63,826 nt of DNA from an uncultured Ruminococcus sp. (GCA_947629455.1 CANRDT010000011.1:1-63826); one strand, 5' to 3'. Shown: positions 52,590 through 61,077, numbered from the stretch's first letter. Made by a program: numbers and translations. The notes: generated from the letters alone by a model not told the origin.

Positions 52590-53040
52590 GTTTACCTGCC
52601 GCCGCAAGCGGCGGAAAGAAAGTCCTCACCAATTAAATTTAGGGGACGCCCTTTTTGCAGGTCGTCCCCTCTTTCAAAACAGTCCACCGGACTGTTTTGA
52701 AATTCACCCTTTTCAGAGCACACCCCAAACACTGCGTGTTTGGGCTAAAAGAAAATTTCCTTTGCCGACATTATGCGGTCGGCAATTTTTATTTTACTGC
52801 GTAAAATAAAAACCGGAAATTTCTTTCCAACAGATTATTAAAGTAAATGCCGTATAGAATTTCAACCGCCCGATTTCCAAAGCTTGACCGCTCCGCACAT
52901 CGCAGAGGGCGACAAGCGCCGCCCGCGCGAGGGCAGCCTTTTTTAGGAAAAGGCTTGACCGAAAACCTTTTTAATATGCCGACTTCGTTTTCTCCGCAAC
53001 TGTGGAGCGTGAAATCAACCTGCGGAGCATATATTCGTTA
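52590..53040 (+). repeat. Family B repeat fused to the folded module, copy 2
   Basis: Starts CCGCCGCAAGCGGCGG, then the GGGGACG block and the TTTCAAAACAGTCC/GGACTGTTTTGAAA palindrome. From 52740 to 52990 it matches the module at 2485-2765, including the inner stems GCCGAC/GTCGGC and TTTTTATTTTAC/GTAAAATAAAAA. Only remnants of hairpins remain beyond. It fills the gap between the methyltransferase and mnmA. Confidence 0.8.
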
Positions 53041-53071
53041 TTTTTTGGGAAACAGCTTATTTCAGCGCTGC

Positions 53072-54160
53072 TTACCTCTCGGAATCAACTATTATCCCAC
53101 CGCCGAGGACGACCTCGCCGTTATAAAATACGACCGACTGCCCCTTTGAAACCGCGGCGTGCGGCTGTAGGAACGTCACTTTCACGCTGTCCTCTCCGAT
53201 CGGAGAAACTACGCAGGGGACCTCTTTCTGATGATACCTCGTCTGCGCGGTACATTCAAGATCTTTTTGCAAAAACTCCCCCGAAATGAAATTCACCTGC
53301 CGCGCGGTGAGGGAAGTACAGCGGTTCTCCGAGCTTGTCCCGAGTATCAGCCTGTTCTCTTCAACATTCTTTTCCAGTACGAAAAGCGGCTCGCTGTAGG
53401 ATACCCCTACCCCCCTGCGCTGACCGACGGTGTAATGTATAAGTCCCTTGTGCCTGCCGACTTTTCTTCCGTCGGTGAGGAGTATATCCCCCGCCTGCTG
53501 ACTGCCTGCGGCGCGTTCAATGAATTTTCCGTGATCTCCGTCGGGTATAAAGCATATGTCCTGACTGTCGGGCTTTTCGGCATTTGCAAGCCCCGTTTCT
53601 GCGGCGATCTTTCTTATCTCGCTCTTTTCAAGTCCGCCGACAGGAAAAAGCGTCCTCGAAAGCTGCTCCTGCGTTATGCAGTAAAGCACATAGCTCTGAT
53701 CCTTGCCGCGGAATGGTGAACGTTTCAGCAACCATTTTCCGCTTTGCTCGTCAAATTCGCGGAGCGCGTAATGTCCCGTTGCGATATAGTCATACCCGAG
53801 TGTCAGCGCACGGTTTAAAAATCCCGAAAATTTCAGATGTTTATTGCACTGTATGCAGGGATTGGGAGTACCGCCTGCGAGATATGTATCCACAAAATTT
53901 CCTATCACCTTTTCGCGGAACTCATCGGAAAAATTGAATACATAAAAATCCACTCCCAGACGGAAAGCGGCGTATCTTGCGTCCTCAACGTCTTTAAGTG
54001 AACAGCAGGTACGCTCTCTTTCGAGCCCTGCGTCCTCGTTATTAAAAAGCCGCATAGTCGCTCCCGAAACGTCATAACCCATATCGAGCAAAAGCTTTAC
54101 GGCGGCGGAACTGTCAACGCCGCCGCTCATAGCGGCAAGAACTTTTTTCTTTTCCGACAG
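53072..54160 (-). CDS. mnmA: tRNA-specific 2-thiouridylase
   Basis: About 362 residues. The PP-loop AAMSGGVDSSAAVKLL, the catalytic Cys in NPCIQCNKHLKF and the second Cys in SQDICFIPDGD are present, with GQRRGVGVSYSEPLFV later. It thiolates U34 of Lys, Glu and Gln tRNAs, taking sulfur from a cysteine desulfurase; nifS lies nearby. The start is odd: no ATG is in frame. GGGAGGG sits seven bases before a CTG at 54160, while a GTG at 54190 has no ribosome binding site. Confidence 0.93.
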   Translation of the reverse strand: MSEKKKVLAAMSGGVDSSAAVKLLLDMGYDVSGATMRLFNNEDAGLERERTCCSLKDVEDARYAAFRLGVDFYVFNFSDEFREKVIGNFVDTYLAGGTPNPCIQCNKHLKFSGFLNRALTLGYDYIATGHYALREFDEQSGKWLLKRSPFRGKDQSYVLYCITQEQLSRTLFPVGGLEKSEIRKIAAETGLANAEKPDSQDICFIPDGDHGKFIERAAGSQQAGDILLTDGRKVGRHKGLIHYTVGQRRGVGVSYSEPLFVLEKNVEENRLILGTSSENRCTSLTARQVNFISGEFLQKDLECTAQTRYHQKEVPCVVSPIGEDSVKVTFLQPHAAVSKGQSVVFYNGEVVLGGGIIVDSER

Positions 54161-54214
54161 GGCGTATCCCTCCCATCTACTGTAATTCACGGAAATTAAT
54201 TGTTACAAAATCGA

Positions 54215-54570
54215 TCTCCTGAAACAAGATTTTTAGAAACAAGAAACAAGAAGCAAGAAAAAATTGCAAAGCGGACTGATATTTAAAATAATGCGCCGCA
54301 GAGCTCCTTGTCTGACCTCTTACCTCTTACATCTAAAAGCGCAGCGTTCTGACTTTACCGAGATCAATTCTATGAGAGTGCTTTTGATCTTACAATTGTA
54401 TTCTTCACCGTTTTGCAAATTATTTTGTTATATTCTCCCCAAGTGGGAGAATATAACGTTAAATTATTTTTCCTCCGCCGCAGGCGCTCCTTGTCTTACC
54501 TCTGACCTCTTACCTCTTACATCTAAAAGCGCAGCGTTCTAACTTCTGGAAATCAAAAATTGATTTCCGT
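54215..54570 (-). repeat. Family C repeat region, inverted, with CCGCCGCAGGCG hairpins
   Basis: Between mnmA and the nifU-like gene. It contains heptamer runs at 54316-54338 and 54499-54526, two copies of ATCTAAAAGCGCAGCGTTCT, a stem TATATTCTCCC/GGGAGAATATA and the closing palindrome GGAAATCAAAAATTGATTTCC. A tail hairpin (GGGCAACGCCGTGTGACCGC to GCGCTGCCC) at 54581-54617 may terminate nifU. Confidence 0.7.
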
Positions 54571-54639
54571 GACTGTAATTATGGGCAACGCCGTGTGACC
54601 GCACAGCGCTGCCCGCAGAAAAATATTTCGCTCTGTTGA

Positions 54640-55062
54640 TTATTGGCAATCCTCACATTCGCCTATCTCGCCGACTATCGGCAGAGGATCTATACCCTGT
54701 CTGGTGTAGTAATCGGAGATAGCCGCCTTGATCGCCTGCTCCGCAAGCACCGAACAGTGCAGCTTGACGGGAGGAAGTCCCTCCAGAGCCTCGACTACCG
54801 CCTTGTTGGTAAGCTTGAGAGCTTCCTCGAGCGGCTTGCCCTTGATAAGCTCGGTAGCCATTGACGAAGTCGCGACAGCCGCGCCGCAGCCGAACGTCTT
54901 GAATTTAACATCGCTGATAACGCCGTTATCTACCTTGATGTACATTTTCATTATATCGCCGCACTTTGCGTTGCCGACCTCGCCGACGCCGTCAGCGTCC
55001 TCTATCTCTCCCACGTTTCTGGGATTGGCAAAATGATCCATTACCTTTTCACTGTATATCAT
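54640..55062 (-). CDS. Iron-sulfur cluster scaffold protein (NifU/IscU type)
   Basis: 140 residues. The three cluster Cys are in GNAKCGDIM, KTFGCGAAVATSS and VKLHCSVLAEQA, with the Asp next to the first as in NifU N-terminal domains. The C-terminus ends ECEDCQ, which may bind a further metal. It assembles iron-sulfur clusters from sulfur handed over by NifS, whose gene lies 27 bp upstream. GGAGG is about eight bases before the ATG. Confidence 0.94.
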   Translation of the reverse strand: MIYSEKVMDHFANPRNVGEIEDADGVGEVGNAKCGDIMKMYIKVDNGVISDVKFKTFGCGAAVATSSMATELIKGKPLEEALKLTNKAVVEALEGLPPVKLHCSVLAEQAIKAAISDYYTRQGIDPLPIVGEIGECEDCQ

Positions 55063-55089
55063 AATATTTCCTCCTTGAAAAATGAAAAA

Positions 55090-56295
55090 TCAATCTTTCG
55101 TGTAATCCTCAATGCCCTCGCTGCGGCAGATCTTTTCCCACAGCGGCGACATCGAACGCAGCTTTTTCGCCACTATCGGCACGACCTCGAGGATATAATC
55201 AACGTCCTCTTCGGTATTTTCATCGTTTATGGACAATCTCAGCGAGCCGTGAGCCGTTTCGTGAGGAAGTCCGATAGAGAGCAGAACGTGTGACGGGTCG
55301 AGCGAACCGCTCGTGCAGGCAGAGCCCGATGACGCCATAATGCCGTACATATCGAGCATAAGCAGCAGGCTTTCACCCTCGATACCGCGGAAAGAGATGT
55401 TCACATTTCCTGCAAGGCGGCGTTCTCTGTCGCCGTTGAGCCTTGTCTGTGGTATCTTCAGCAGACCGTCGATAAGCCGATCGCGCATAGCCCTGACTTT
55501 TTTATTCTTTCCCTCAATATCCTTTACTGCGTCGGTGATAGCGACTCCCAGTCCGACAATGCCGGGTACGTTTTCCGTTCCTGCGCGTTTGTTGCGTTCC
55601 TGTGCGCCGCCGTAGATGAGATTCGGGATATTTATCCCCGATCTTACATACAGAGCGCCCACTCCCTTGGGAGCGTGTATCTTATGTCCCGACAGAGAAA
55701 GCAGATCTATATTCATAGCCTTGACGTCAATATCAACGTTTCCGACAGCCTGCACCGCGTCGGTGTGGAAAATGACCTTTCTTTCGCGGCAGACAGCTCC
55801 TATCTCCGCTATCGGCATAATTGTTCCGATCTCGTTGTTTGCAAACATTATCGTTACCAGAGCCGTATCATCGCGTATCGCGTCAGCCACCTGAGCCGCG
55901 GTTATCAGTCCGTTTTCATCAACGGGCAGATATGTCACCTCAAAGCCGTATTTTTCAAGATACTGGCAGGTATGCAGTACCGCGTGATGTTCAAACACGG
56001 TCGTGACGATGTGTTTTTTGCCCTTTTTCGCCATTACTTCGGCTATGCCCCGTATCGCCCAGTTATCCGATTCAGAGCCGCCTGCCGTAAAGTATATCTC
56101 GCTTACCTTTGCCCCGAGAGCGGCTGCGACCTGTTCACGCGCGGCAAGTACGTCTTTCGCCGCGTTCATACCCAGTGTATATATGCTGGAGGCGTTGCCG
56201 TATTCCTCCGTAAAATGTGGAAGAGCAGCCTCCAGAGCGCGTTTTGAAACTCTGGTGGTAGCCGAATTGTCGGCATACACAACTCGCTTTTCCAT
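55090..56295 (-). CDS. nifS: Cysteine desulfurase, NifS type
   Basis: 401 residues. N-terminal [14 protein letters not shown] lysine in [13 protein letters not shown] and the sulfur-carrying Cys in [17 protein letters not shown], the long-loop form of NifS/IscS. It takes sulfur from cysteine for the NifU-like scaffold and probably for MnmA. No IscR gene is upstream. AAAGGGA lies about eleven bases before the ATG. Confidence 0.94.
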   Translation of the reverse strand: MEKRVVYADNSATTRVSKRALEAALPHFTEEYGNASSIYTLGMNAAKDVLAAREQVAAALGAKVSEIYFTAGGSESDNWAIRGIAEVMAKKGKKHIVTTVFEHHAVLHTCQYLEKYGFEVTYLPVDENGLITAAQVADAIRDDTALVTIMFANNEIGTIMPIAEIGAVCRERKVIFHTDAVQAVGNVDIDVKAMNIDLLSLSGHKIHAPKGVGALYVRSGINIPNLIYGGAQERNKRAGTENVPGIVGLGVAITDAVKDIEGKNKKVRAMRDRLIDGLLKIPQTRLNGDRERRLAGNVNISFRGIEGESLLLMLDMYGIMASSGSACTSGSLDPSHVLLSIGLPHETAHGSLRLSINDENTEEDVDYILEVVPIVAKKLRSMSPLWEKICRSEGIEDYTKD

Positions 56296-56428
56296 TTCAA
56301 GATCATCCCTTTCAGTCTGTTTATGGAGCTTTTGCCCTCACAAGGTTATTATATACCTTTTTCCTCTACATTTCAATAGGGTTCACAGAATATTCAGTAT
56401 TTCTATATTTTTCCGTAATTCCTCGCCG

Positions 56429-56869
56429 TCAGTCCTTGAATTTAGCCGCCGCGCTGACCGCGAGAGAATCGCAGCGTTCATTTTCGGGGTGACCGTCGTG
56501 ACCTTTTATCCATATAAACTTTACTGAATGTACGGAAAGCAGGGCGAGGAGTTTTTCCCAGAGATCGGCGTTAAGAGCAGGTTTTTTGTCGGATTTGACC
56601 CAGCCGTTTCTTTTCCATGACACTGCCCAGCCTTTTTCTACCGCGTCGACGATATATCTTGAATCGGTGTACAGTTCCACCGCGCAGGGTTCTTTGAGCG
56701 CGTCAAGTCCTGCAATGACGGCGGAAAGCTCCATACGGTTATTGGTCGTATTTTTCTCACCGCCCGAAAGTTCTTTTTGCGTTCCTTTATAATTAAGTAT
56801 CACGCCGTAGCCGCCGGGTCCGGGATTTCCCGAGCATGCCCCGTCGGTATATATCCGTACTGTTTTCAT
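56429..56869 (-). CDS. rnhA: Ribonuclease HI
   Basis: 146 residues. The acidic catalytic residues are Asp9 in [15 protein letters not shown], Glu47 in TNNRMELSA, Asp69 in ELYTDSRY and Asp134 near the end; the basic protrusion [16 protein letters not shown] is present. It removes RNA from RNA/DNA hybrids. GGGGGTG precedes the ATG. Confidence 0.95.
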   Translation of the reverse strand: MKTVRIYTDGACSGNPGPGGYGVILNYKGTQKELSGGEKNTTNNRMELSAVIAGLDALKEPCAVELYTDSRYIVDAVEKGWAVSWKRNGWVKSDKKPALNADLWEKLLALLSVHSVKFIWIKGHDGHPENERCDSLAVSAAAKFKD

Positions 56870-57039
56870 AGCCGCACCCCCGTAATTTGTGGAATATCAA
56901 AGCATAATTATTGTATCATATATTTGATAATATTTCAAGGTCCTCCGTTTAGAGGTAAGAGGTAAGATTTTAATTTGTGACTTTTTGACAGCAAAACAAT
57001 ATATTTACATTATATTAACACAAAATCGGCAAATGCCCG

Positions 57040-57068
57040 TTGACATCTGCCGCGTAAAATGATATAAT
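57040..57068 (+). promoter_or_regulatory. Very strong promoter with extended -10
   Basis: TTGACA at 57040-57045, spacer 17, TATAAT at 57063-57068, with TGA directly before the -10. It drives the short leader and terminator at 57092-57175. Confidence 0.85.
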
Positions 57069-57091
57069 AAAAATTACGCTGAATGCGTATC

Positions 57092-57175
57092 AGAGCTATT
57101 AACTGAGAATGGAAATTTTTATGTTTCGCCGAGCGCGATGTAATTGTGTCTGTTTTTAGTTAATAGCTCTTTTTT
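57092..57175 (+). ncRNA. Structured leader or small RNA with Cys-codon leader peptide and terminator
   Basis: AGAGCTATTAACT (57092-57104) and AGTTAATAGCTCT (57158-57170) form a perfect 13-bp stem, followed by T6, around a 53-base interior. The expected transcript from about 57075 is 100 nt. Inside is the frame described separately. The stop codon of that frame touches the right arm. Either it is an attenuator, with read-through into the cREC operon 430 bp away, or a stand-alone small RNA. A family B repeat lies between it and the operon. Confidence 0.65.
57109..57159 (+). CDS. Putative Cys-rich leader peptide
   Basis: A 16-codon frame, MEIFMFRRARCNCVCF, starting five bases after the left arm of the terminator hairpin. 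Three Cys codons (TGT) lie in its last six codons, directly before the terminator's right arm. A ribosome slowed at these codons would cover the right arm. The ribosome binding site is poor. Cys-codon leader peptides are known upstream of sulfur genes in other bacteria; the link here is inference. Confidence 0.4.
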   Translation: MEIFMFRRARCNCVCF

Positions 57176-57234
57176 GTATCTTGAAAATTGAATATCGGCG
57201 TTTGAAAACAGCGGTAAAAAACAGCCCGTTTCAG

Positions 57235-57530
57235 AATTATTTCTCCACGCCGCAAGCGGCGTGGAGAAAGTCCTCACCAATCAAACTTAGGGGACGCCCT
57301 TCTTGCAGGTCGTCCCCTCTTTCAAAACAGTCCACCGGACTGTTTTGAAATTCACCCCTTGCGGACGCAGGCAGCAGGGGCTTTCGCCGTCTGCGGACGG
57401 CGACAAGGGACGCTGTCCCTTGACCCTGCCAGCCTTTTTAAGGAAAAGGCTGGAGCCAAAACCTTTTTAATATGCAGACTTCGTTTTCACCGTAAGTTCA
57501 GAGCGTAAAATCCAACCTGTTGAGCAGATA
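57235..57530 (+). repeat. Family B intergenic repeat, full copy
   Basis: As in the 6.3- and 43.2-kb copies, with CCACGCCGCAAGCGGCGTGG at the left end, where the CCGCCGCAAGCGGCGG of other copies has changed on both arms. It ends AAGCCTTTTTAAGGAAAAGGCT-like and lies between the leader RNA and the cREC operon. Confidence 0.85.
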
Positions 57531-57607
57531 TTATTTCTTGTTTCTGAAATAAAAATGCTTACACAAATTTCAAATAGATCTTTTGTGAGAAAAAAGGAGG
57601 AATTTTT

Positions 57608-57913
57608 ATGGGATTTAAACTATTCGTCGATGACACGAGGCAATTCCCCAAGGGATTTGAATGTGTGCGCAGCTATGACGACTGTATCAGCTACTACCGC
57701 ATTTTCGGCGAATTTGAGTTCGTCAGCCTCGATTACAGTCTGGGAGAGGAGCATACGGGACTTGACATTCTTAAATGGATGAGGGAAAACGGCAAGAGAC
57801 CAAAGCACATCAATATCCACAGCAACCATATCGAGGGAATGAAGCTTATGCGCAAATATGCACAGCAGAATTTTCCCGATTCGGTGGTGACGATGAACAC
57901 GCTCGACAAGTAA
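57608..57913 (+). CDS. Cyclic-phosphate processing receiver (cREC) domain protein
   Basis: 101 residues. A receiver-like fold with LFVDDTRQFPKGF at the N-terminus, VSLDYSLGEEHTGLDILKWM in the middle and NIHSNHIEGMKLMRKYA at the end, the pattern of the cREC family (predicted to act on cyclic phosphates; not a classical phosphoacceptor regulator). GGAGG is seven bases before the ATG. It opens a three-gene operon with a helical protein and a Cys-phosphatase. Confidence 0.8.
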   Translation: MGFKLFVDDTRQFPKGFECVRSYDDCISYYRIFGEFEFVSLDYSLGEEHTGLDILKWMRENGKRPKHINIHSNHIEGMKLMRKYAQQNFPDSVVTMNTLDK

Positions 57914-57927
57914 AAGGAGGAATCCGC

Positions 57928-58281
57928 ATGGAAGAAAAATGGCTGATGGACAGGGAAGAGTACGAAAAATATGTGGAAAATATCATTGAAAAAGACGGAC
58001 TCGACGCGCTTGAGCCGGAAAGCAGAGCGCTTTGGAGGGAGACCAACAAGCTGATAGCCGAATACACGGGCAGCAACACTCTCGCGCTGTCATACCTTAT
58101 CATTGATCTTGAAAGGATCGACAGGGAGCTTGCGCTGGCTGCACTGGATTTCCTTGACAGGGAATGCGAATTGAAGACCTACAATGAATTTATCCCATTG
58201 CAGCTTGAATTTTACAACGAAGTTGCCAAGCACGTCAGAAATGCGGAGCATTACAAGAATATCGAGGGGAATCACATATGA
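57928..58281 (+). CDS. Helical protein of unknown function in the cREC operon
   Basis: 117 residues, mostly predicted helix, acidic (MDREEYEKYVENIIEKDG). No motif is recognised. GGAGG is seven bases before the ATG at 57928. It is 14 bp after the cREC gene and overlaps the phosphatase gene by 4 bp (ATGA), so the three are surely co-expressed. Confidence 0.7.
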   Translation: MEEKWLMDREEYEKYVENIIEKDGLDALEPESRALWRETNKLIAEYTGSNTLALSYLIIDLERIDRELALAALDFLDRECELKTYNEFIPLQLEFYNEVAKHVRNAEHYKNIEGNHI

Positions 58282-58751
58282 AAAGAGTAATCGTAAGATC
58301 GGTCTATGACGCGTTTGAATATGTAATGGAGCATTTTTACTGCTTTGGAGAACAGGATATGGCGGCGCGGACGGACAGCTACGCCGTCATTTCCATTCAG
58401 GATACATACACGGGAGGATTCGGCATACGATTTGAAAAAAATCGGTTCTGCAAGGACGTTATTACTCTGTATTTTGACGACGTTGTAAAAGAAACAGACG
58501 GCGCGGTCGCTTTTGATGATGAAATGGCGGATAAAATAATCGGATTTATACAAAAAAATCGTTTTGCGGCGGATACGCTGCTCGTCCATTGTTATGCGGG
58601 GCAGTCGCGGTCAAGGGCTGTGGGAGCGTTTGCGGTGAAAATGCTCGGAGGAGATAACAGCCGATATTTTAAAAACGGTACTATGAATATGTATATTTAC
58701 GATGTGCTGGAAACGGCGTGGATAAGGGGAAAGCTCGGCGGAGAATTTTAG
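58278..58751 (+). CDS. Cysteine-based protein phosphatase-like protein
   Basis: 157 residues. The signature HCX5R is seen as VHCYAGQSRSRAVGAFAVK, with Cys-Tyr-Ala-Gly-Gln-Ser-Arg, near residue 101, as in dual-specificity and tyrosine phosphatases. An upstream Asp that could act as general acid is in the 70-90 region (FDDEMADKI). The substrate may be a phosphoprotein or a small phosphate ester. It closes the cREC operon. Confidence 0.75.
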   Translation: MKRVIVRSVYDAFEYVMEHFYCFGEQDMAARTDSYAVISIQDTYTGGFGIRFEKNRFCKDVITLYFDDVVKETDGAVAFDDEMADKIIGFIQKNRFAADTLLVHCYAGQSRSRAVGAFAVKMLGGDNSRYFKNGTMNMYIYDVLETAWIRGKLGGEF

Positions 58752-58772
58752 AGGTCGGCTTTATTTATTAAA

Positions 58773-58805
58773 TAAAAAAGTGTTCCCGAAAAAACGAGAA
58801 CACTT
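58773..58805 (-). terminator. Terminator read on the reverse strand, downstream of tRNA-Pro
   Basis: AAGTGTTCTCG and CGGGAACACTT with a T6 loop, then seven T residues, on the reverse strand. It ends the tRNA-Pro transcript about 120 bases after the tRNA; on the + strand it may weakly stop the cREC operon. Confidence 0.8.
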
Positions 58806-58853
58806 GAATTTACTATCCACAAATGAAACGATCAGACTAAATGAACAGCAGTT

Positions 58854-58905
58854 GTGAATGATAGATATTCCCGATTTTTCCCATACGAATATTCATATCA
58901 TTCAC
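58854..58905 (-). ncRNA. Hairpin in the tRNA-Pro trailer
   Basis: GTGAATGATA (58896-58905 on the reverse strand) and TATCATTCAC pair perfectly, with GAATAT extending after a bulge. The 52-base hairpin lies between tRNA-Pro and its terminator, so it is on the same transcript. It could be a processing site or a small RNA. Confidence 0.5.
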
Positions 58906-58920
58906 CTGCCCTTCTTAAAT

Positions 58921-58997
58921 TGGTCGGAGTGACGGGACTTGAACCCACGGCCTCTACCACCCCAAGGTAGCGCGCTACCAATCTGCGCCACACCCCG
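58921..58997 (-). tRNA. tRNA-Pro (anticodon GGG)
   Basis: 77 nt on the reverse strand. Acceptor CGGGGTG pairs with CACTCCG (one GU). The D arm is GCGCAG...TAGCGCGC, the anticodon stem CTACC/GGTAG with loop TTGGGGT (anticodon GGG, reading CCC and CCU), the T arm GTGGGTTCAAGTCCC, and CCA is encoded. A consensus promoter is eleven bases upstream. Confidence 0.95.
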
Positions 58998-59007
58998 AGC
59001 AATATAT

Positions 59008-59036
59008 ATTATATCATAACGCAAAGGGAATGTCAA
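59008..59036 (-). promoter_or_regulatory. Promoter of tRNA-Pro
   Basis: On the reverse strand TTGACA (59031-59036), spacer 17, TATAAT (59008-59013) with TGA before the -10. Perfect consensus with extended -10. Confidence 0.9.
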
Positions 59037-59039
59037 GCA

Positions 59040-59400
59040 TTTTTATTAAAATTTTCAAAACAATCTGCGAAATAATTTCAATGTTGTGGGATCTGATCTT
59101 GAGGTGAGGAAACAATATTTGGCAAAGTGCTTTGATCGCTTTGTATAATGCAGAGGGCGCATTGCCCCGTCAGGCAAGACTTTAGGGAATCAATTTTACA
59201 AGAGCGTTTTTAGTCTTATAGTTATATTCTCTGTCGCAAAGTAAAGAAAATATAATATGCAAAAAACTTTCTCCGCCCCATTTATAAAGCCAAAACGATA
59301 TGCACCGTGGACGGGCGGAAATGCCCCGTCCGGGAGGACCTCCGCCGCTGTTGCATTTTGCCTGAAATTGTGCTATTATTTTCGTAGATCGTAAATTAAA
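59040..59400. repeat. Gap with decayed repeat fragments
   Basis: Between tRNA-Pro and the HTH-like gene. Fragments include GCAGAGGGCGCATTGCCCCG (as near 2650), a degraded TATATTCTC hairpin and the hairpin GGACGGGC/GCCCCGTCC at 59310-59334. No open frame looks coding. Confidence 0.55.
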
Positions 59401-59421
59401 AATAGGAAAGGGCGATGTTCA

Positions 59422-61077
59422 ATGTACTGTTACGGCTCAAAGCTGCGCGGCGGCGAGATGTCCCTCGGCGAAGTCTGCAAGACGCTTGAAATATCGCAGG
59501 GCGAGATGGCCGCGGCTCTCGGTATGCCGAAACCGACCGTGCGCTCTTATATCGAGGGAATATCCGCACGCCGACAGACGCTTGACAGAATATACCGCTA
59601 CTGCAACAGGCGCGAATTTTACCGCGGCTACAGATTTATTCCCTCTGCCGCGTTCTCGGAGCTGCTGGACAGAATATCGGGTGCGCTGAAATCAAGGCTG
59701 ACCGACGGCGAATTTGCAAAAAAGATCGGCATTTCGGGCAAAAAACTTAGTCTGATAAAAAGCGGCTGGCTGACGGGAAGTGCGGTGCGGCTTGACGTAT
59801 GCGAGCAGTACGGGATACTTATGACCGCGTATGAACAGTGTGCGGACGAAAACGGCTATGTTCCGCCCGAACTGGAAAGCGTTTACGATGAGCTGGGGGA
59901 TATTCTGGCGGTGCATTATCCCGATGAAATAAAGTCGGGATTTGCGCGGATAATTGACGATGTTCTCAAAGCGCGCAGGCTGACCGACCGCGAGATCATT
60001 GAAACGCTTTATCCCGAAAATAAGCGGCAGGATTATCTTGACTATCATTCGCGGCGCGGCGATATTGACACGAAAAAGGTCATCTTCCTCGCGCGGATAA
60101 AGCAGGCGATAGGGCTTTGCGACGGTGACGATCTTGAAAAGCTGCGAACGGACGATGAATTTATAATGAATCTCGATCTGCGCTGGGGTATCGTTGAGCG
60201 TCTGGCGGAGCTGTTCGGCGGCGCGGCGTTGTTTTCCGAAAAGGTAATGCCGTATTCCCTGCGGCGTGCGAGGTCGGCGACGCTTAATTCCGCGGAGATC
60301 TTGAAAGATGCAGATATTCAGGAGCGCGGCGGCATTTCGTTTCTGTACCGCTATCCCGAGCAGTTACAGGAAATTATTCTTGATCACGGATACGCTTTTG
60401 TGGAGGAGGAGAAAAATTACCGGTTCGCTGAATTTCTTATGAAAAATTATCCCGAGGACAGCGGTCTTTATCTGCTGGAGGAATTTGACGACGGCGGCGC
60501 CGCGTACAGCGATATGGTGGTCACGGGCAATGACGGCAGGGAGTATTACTTTATCCCCTATGCCAATGCCGCGTGGTATAAAATGAATATCTGCGAGCGT
60601 TTTCTCAACAGGTCGGACGAGGACAAGAAAAAAGCGTGCGAGGAGATCACGCGCAGTATAGCAAAGCGGATACAGGGCGATCCCTCTCTCGTTACGGAGC
60701 TGTGCCGTCTGCCCGAATTTAGCGCAAGCGGCAGGCTCGCCCTGTGCAGTGAAACGGATATACACTTCGCCGAAATGAGCGACGTCGCTCAGCTTGTTAT
60801 GATAACGGGTCAGGTCGGCTGTCTGCGCGATTGTTTTTCAAAGGTGAGCCGCTCGTCCTCCGCGTCGGGAAAAGCCGTTAAAAACAGGGAATATGTCCTC
60901 GAGCTGCTTAAAAACAGCGCCGACCCCTATTGCAGTCGCCTACAGGAACTTGTGGAACTGAAACTTGCTTTCTCCTCCCTCGATTGGCTGCTCTGGAAAT
61001 GCCTCTCCCAAGCTGTCTTCCTCGCCTGCACTCTGTCCGAAAAGGAATTTCCCTTTCTTTGGGGGAAACCTTTCTGA
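59422..61077 (+). CDS. Large protein with several HTH-like segments, unknown function
   Basis: 551 residues, no signal or membrane segment. Three helix-turn-helix-like segments can be seen: LEISQGEMAAALGMPKPTVR (about 23-42), LTDGEFAKKIGISGKKLSLI (about 92-111) and LTDREIIETLYPENKRQDYL (about 188-207). The remainder is mixed alpha/beta with Asp/Glu-rich stretches (YLLEEFDDGGAAYSD). I do not recognise the family. AGGAAAGGG is about ten bases before the ATG. The last eight residues and stop fall in the family A element, which begins at 61061, so the native C-terminus may have been changed by the element. Confidence 0.65.
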   Translation: MYCYGSKLRGGEMSLGEVCKTLEISQGEMAAALGMPKPTVRSYIEGISARRQTLDRIYRYCNRREFYRGYRFIPSAAFSELLDRISGALKSRLTDGEFAKKIGISGKKLSLIKSGWLTGSAVRLDVCEQYGILMTAYEQCADENGYVPPELESVYDELGDILAVHYPDEIKSGFARIIDDVLKARRLTDREIIETLYPENKRQDYLDYHSRRGDIDTKKVIFLARIKQAIGLCDGDDLEKLRTDDEFIMNLDLRWGIVERLAELFGGAALFSEKVMPYSLRRARSATLNSAEILKDADIQERGGISFLYRYPEQLQEIILDHGYAFVEEEKNYRFAEFLMKNYPEDSGLYLLEEFDDGGAAYSDMVVTGNDGREYYFIPYANAAWYKMNICERFLNRSDEDKKKACEEITRSIAKRIQGDPSLVTELCRLPEFSASGRLALCSETDIHFAEMSDVAQLVMITGQVGCLRDCFSKVSRSSSASGKAVKNREYVLELLKNSADPYCSRLQELVELKLAFSSLDWLLWKCLSQAVFLACTLSEKEFPFLWGKPF

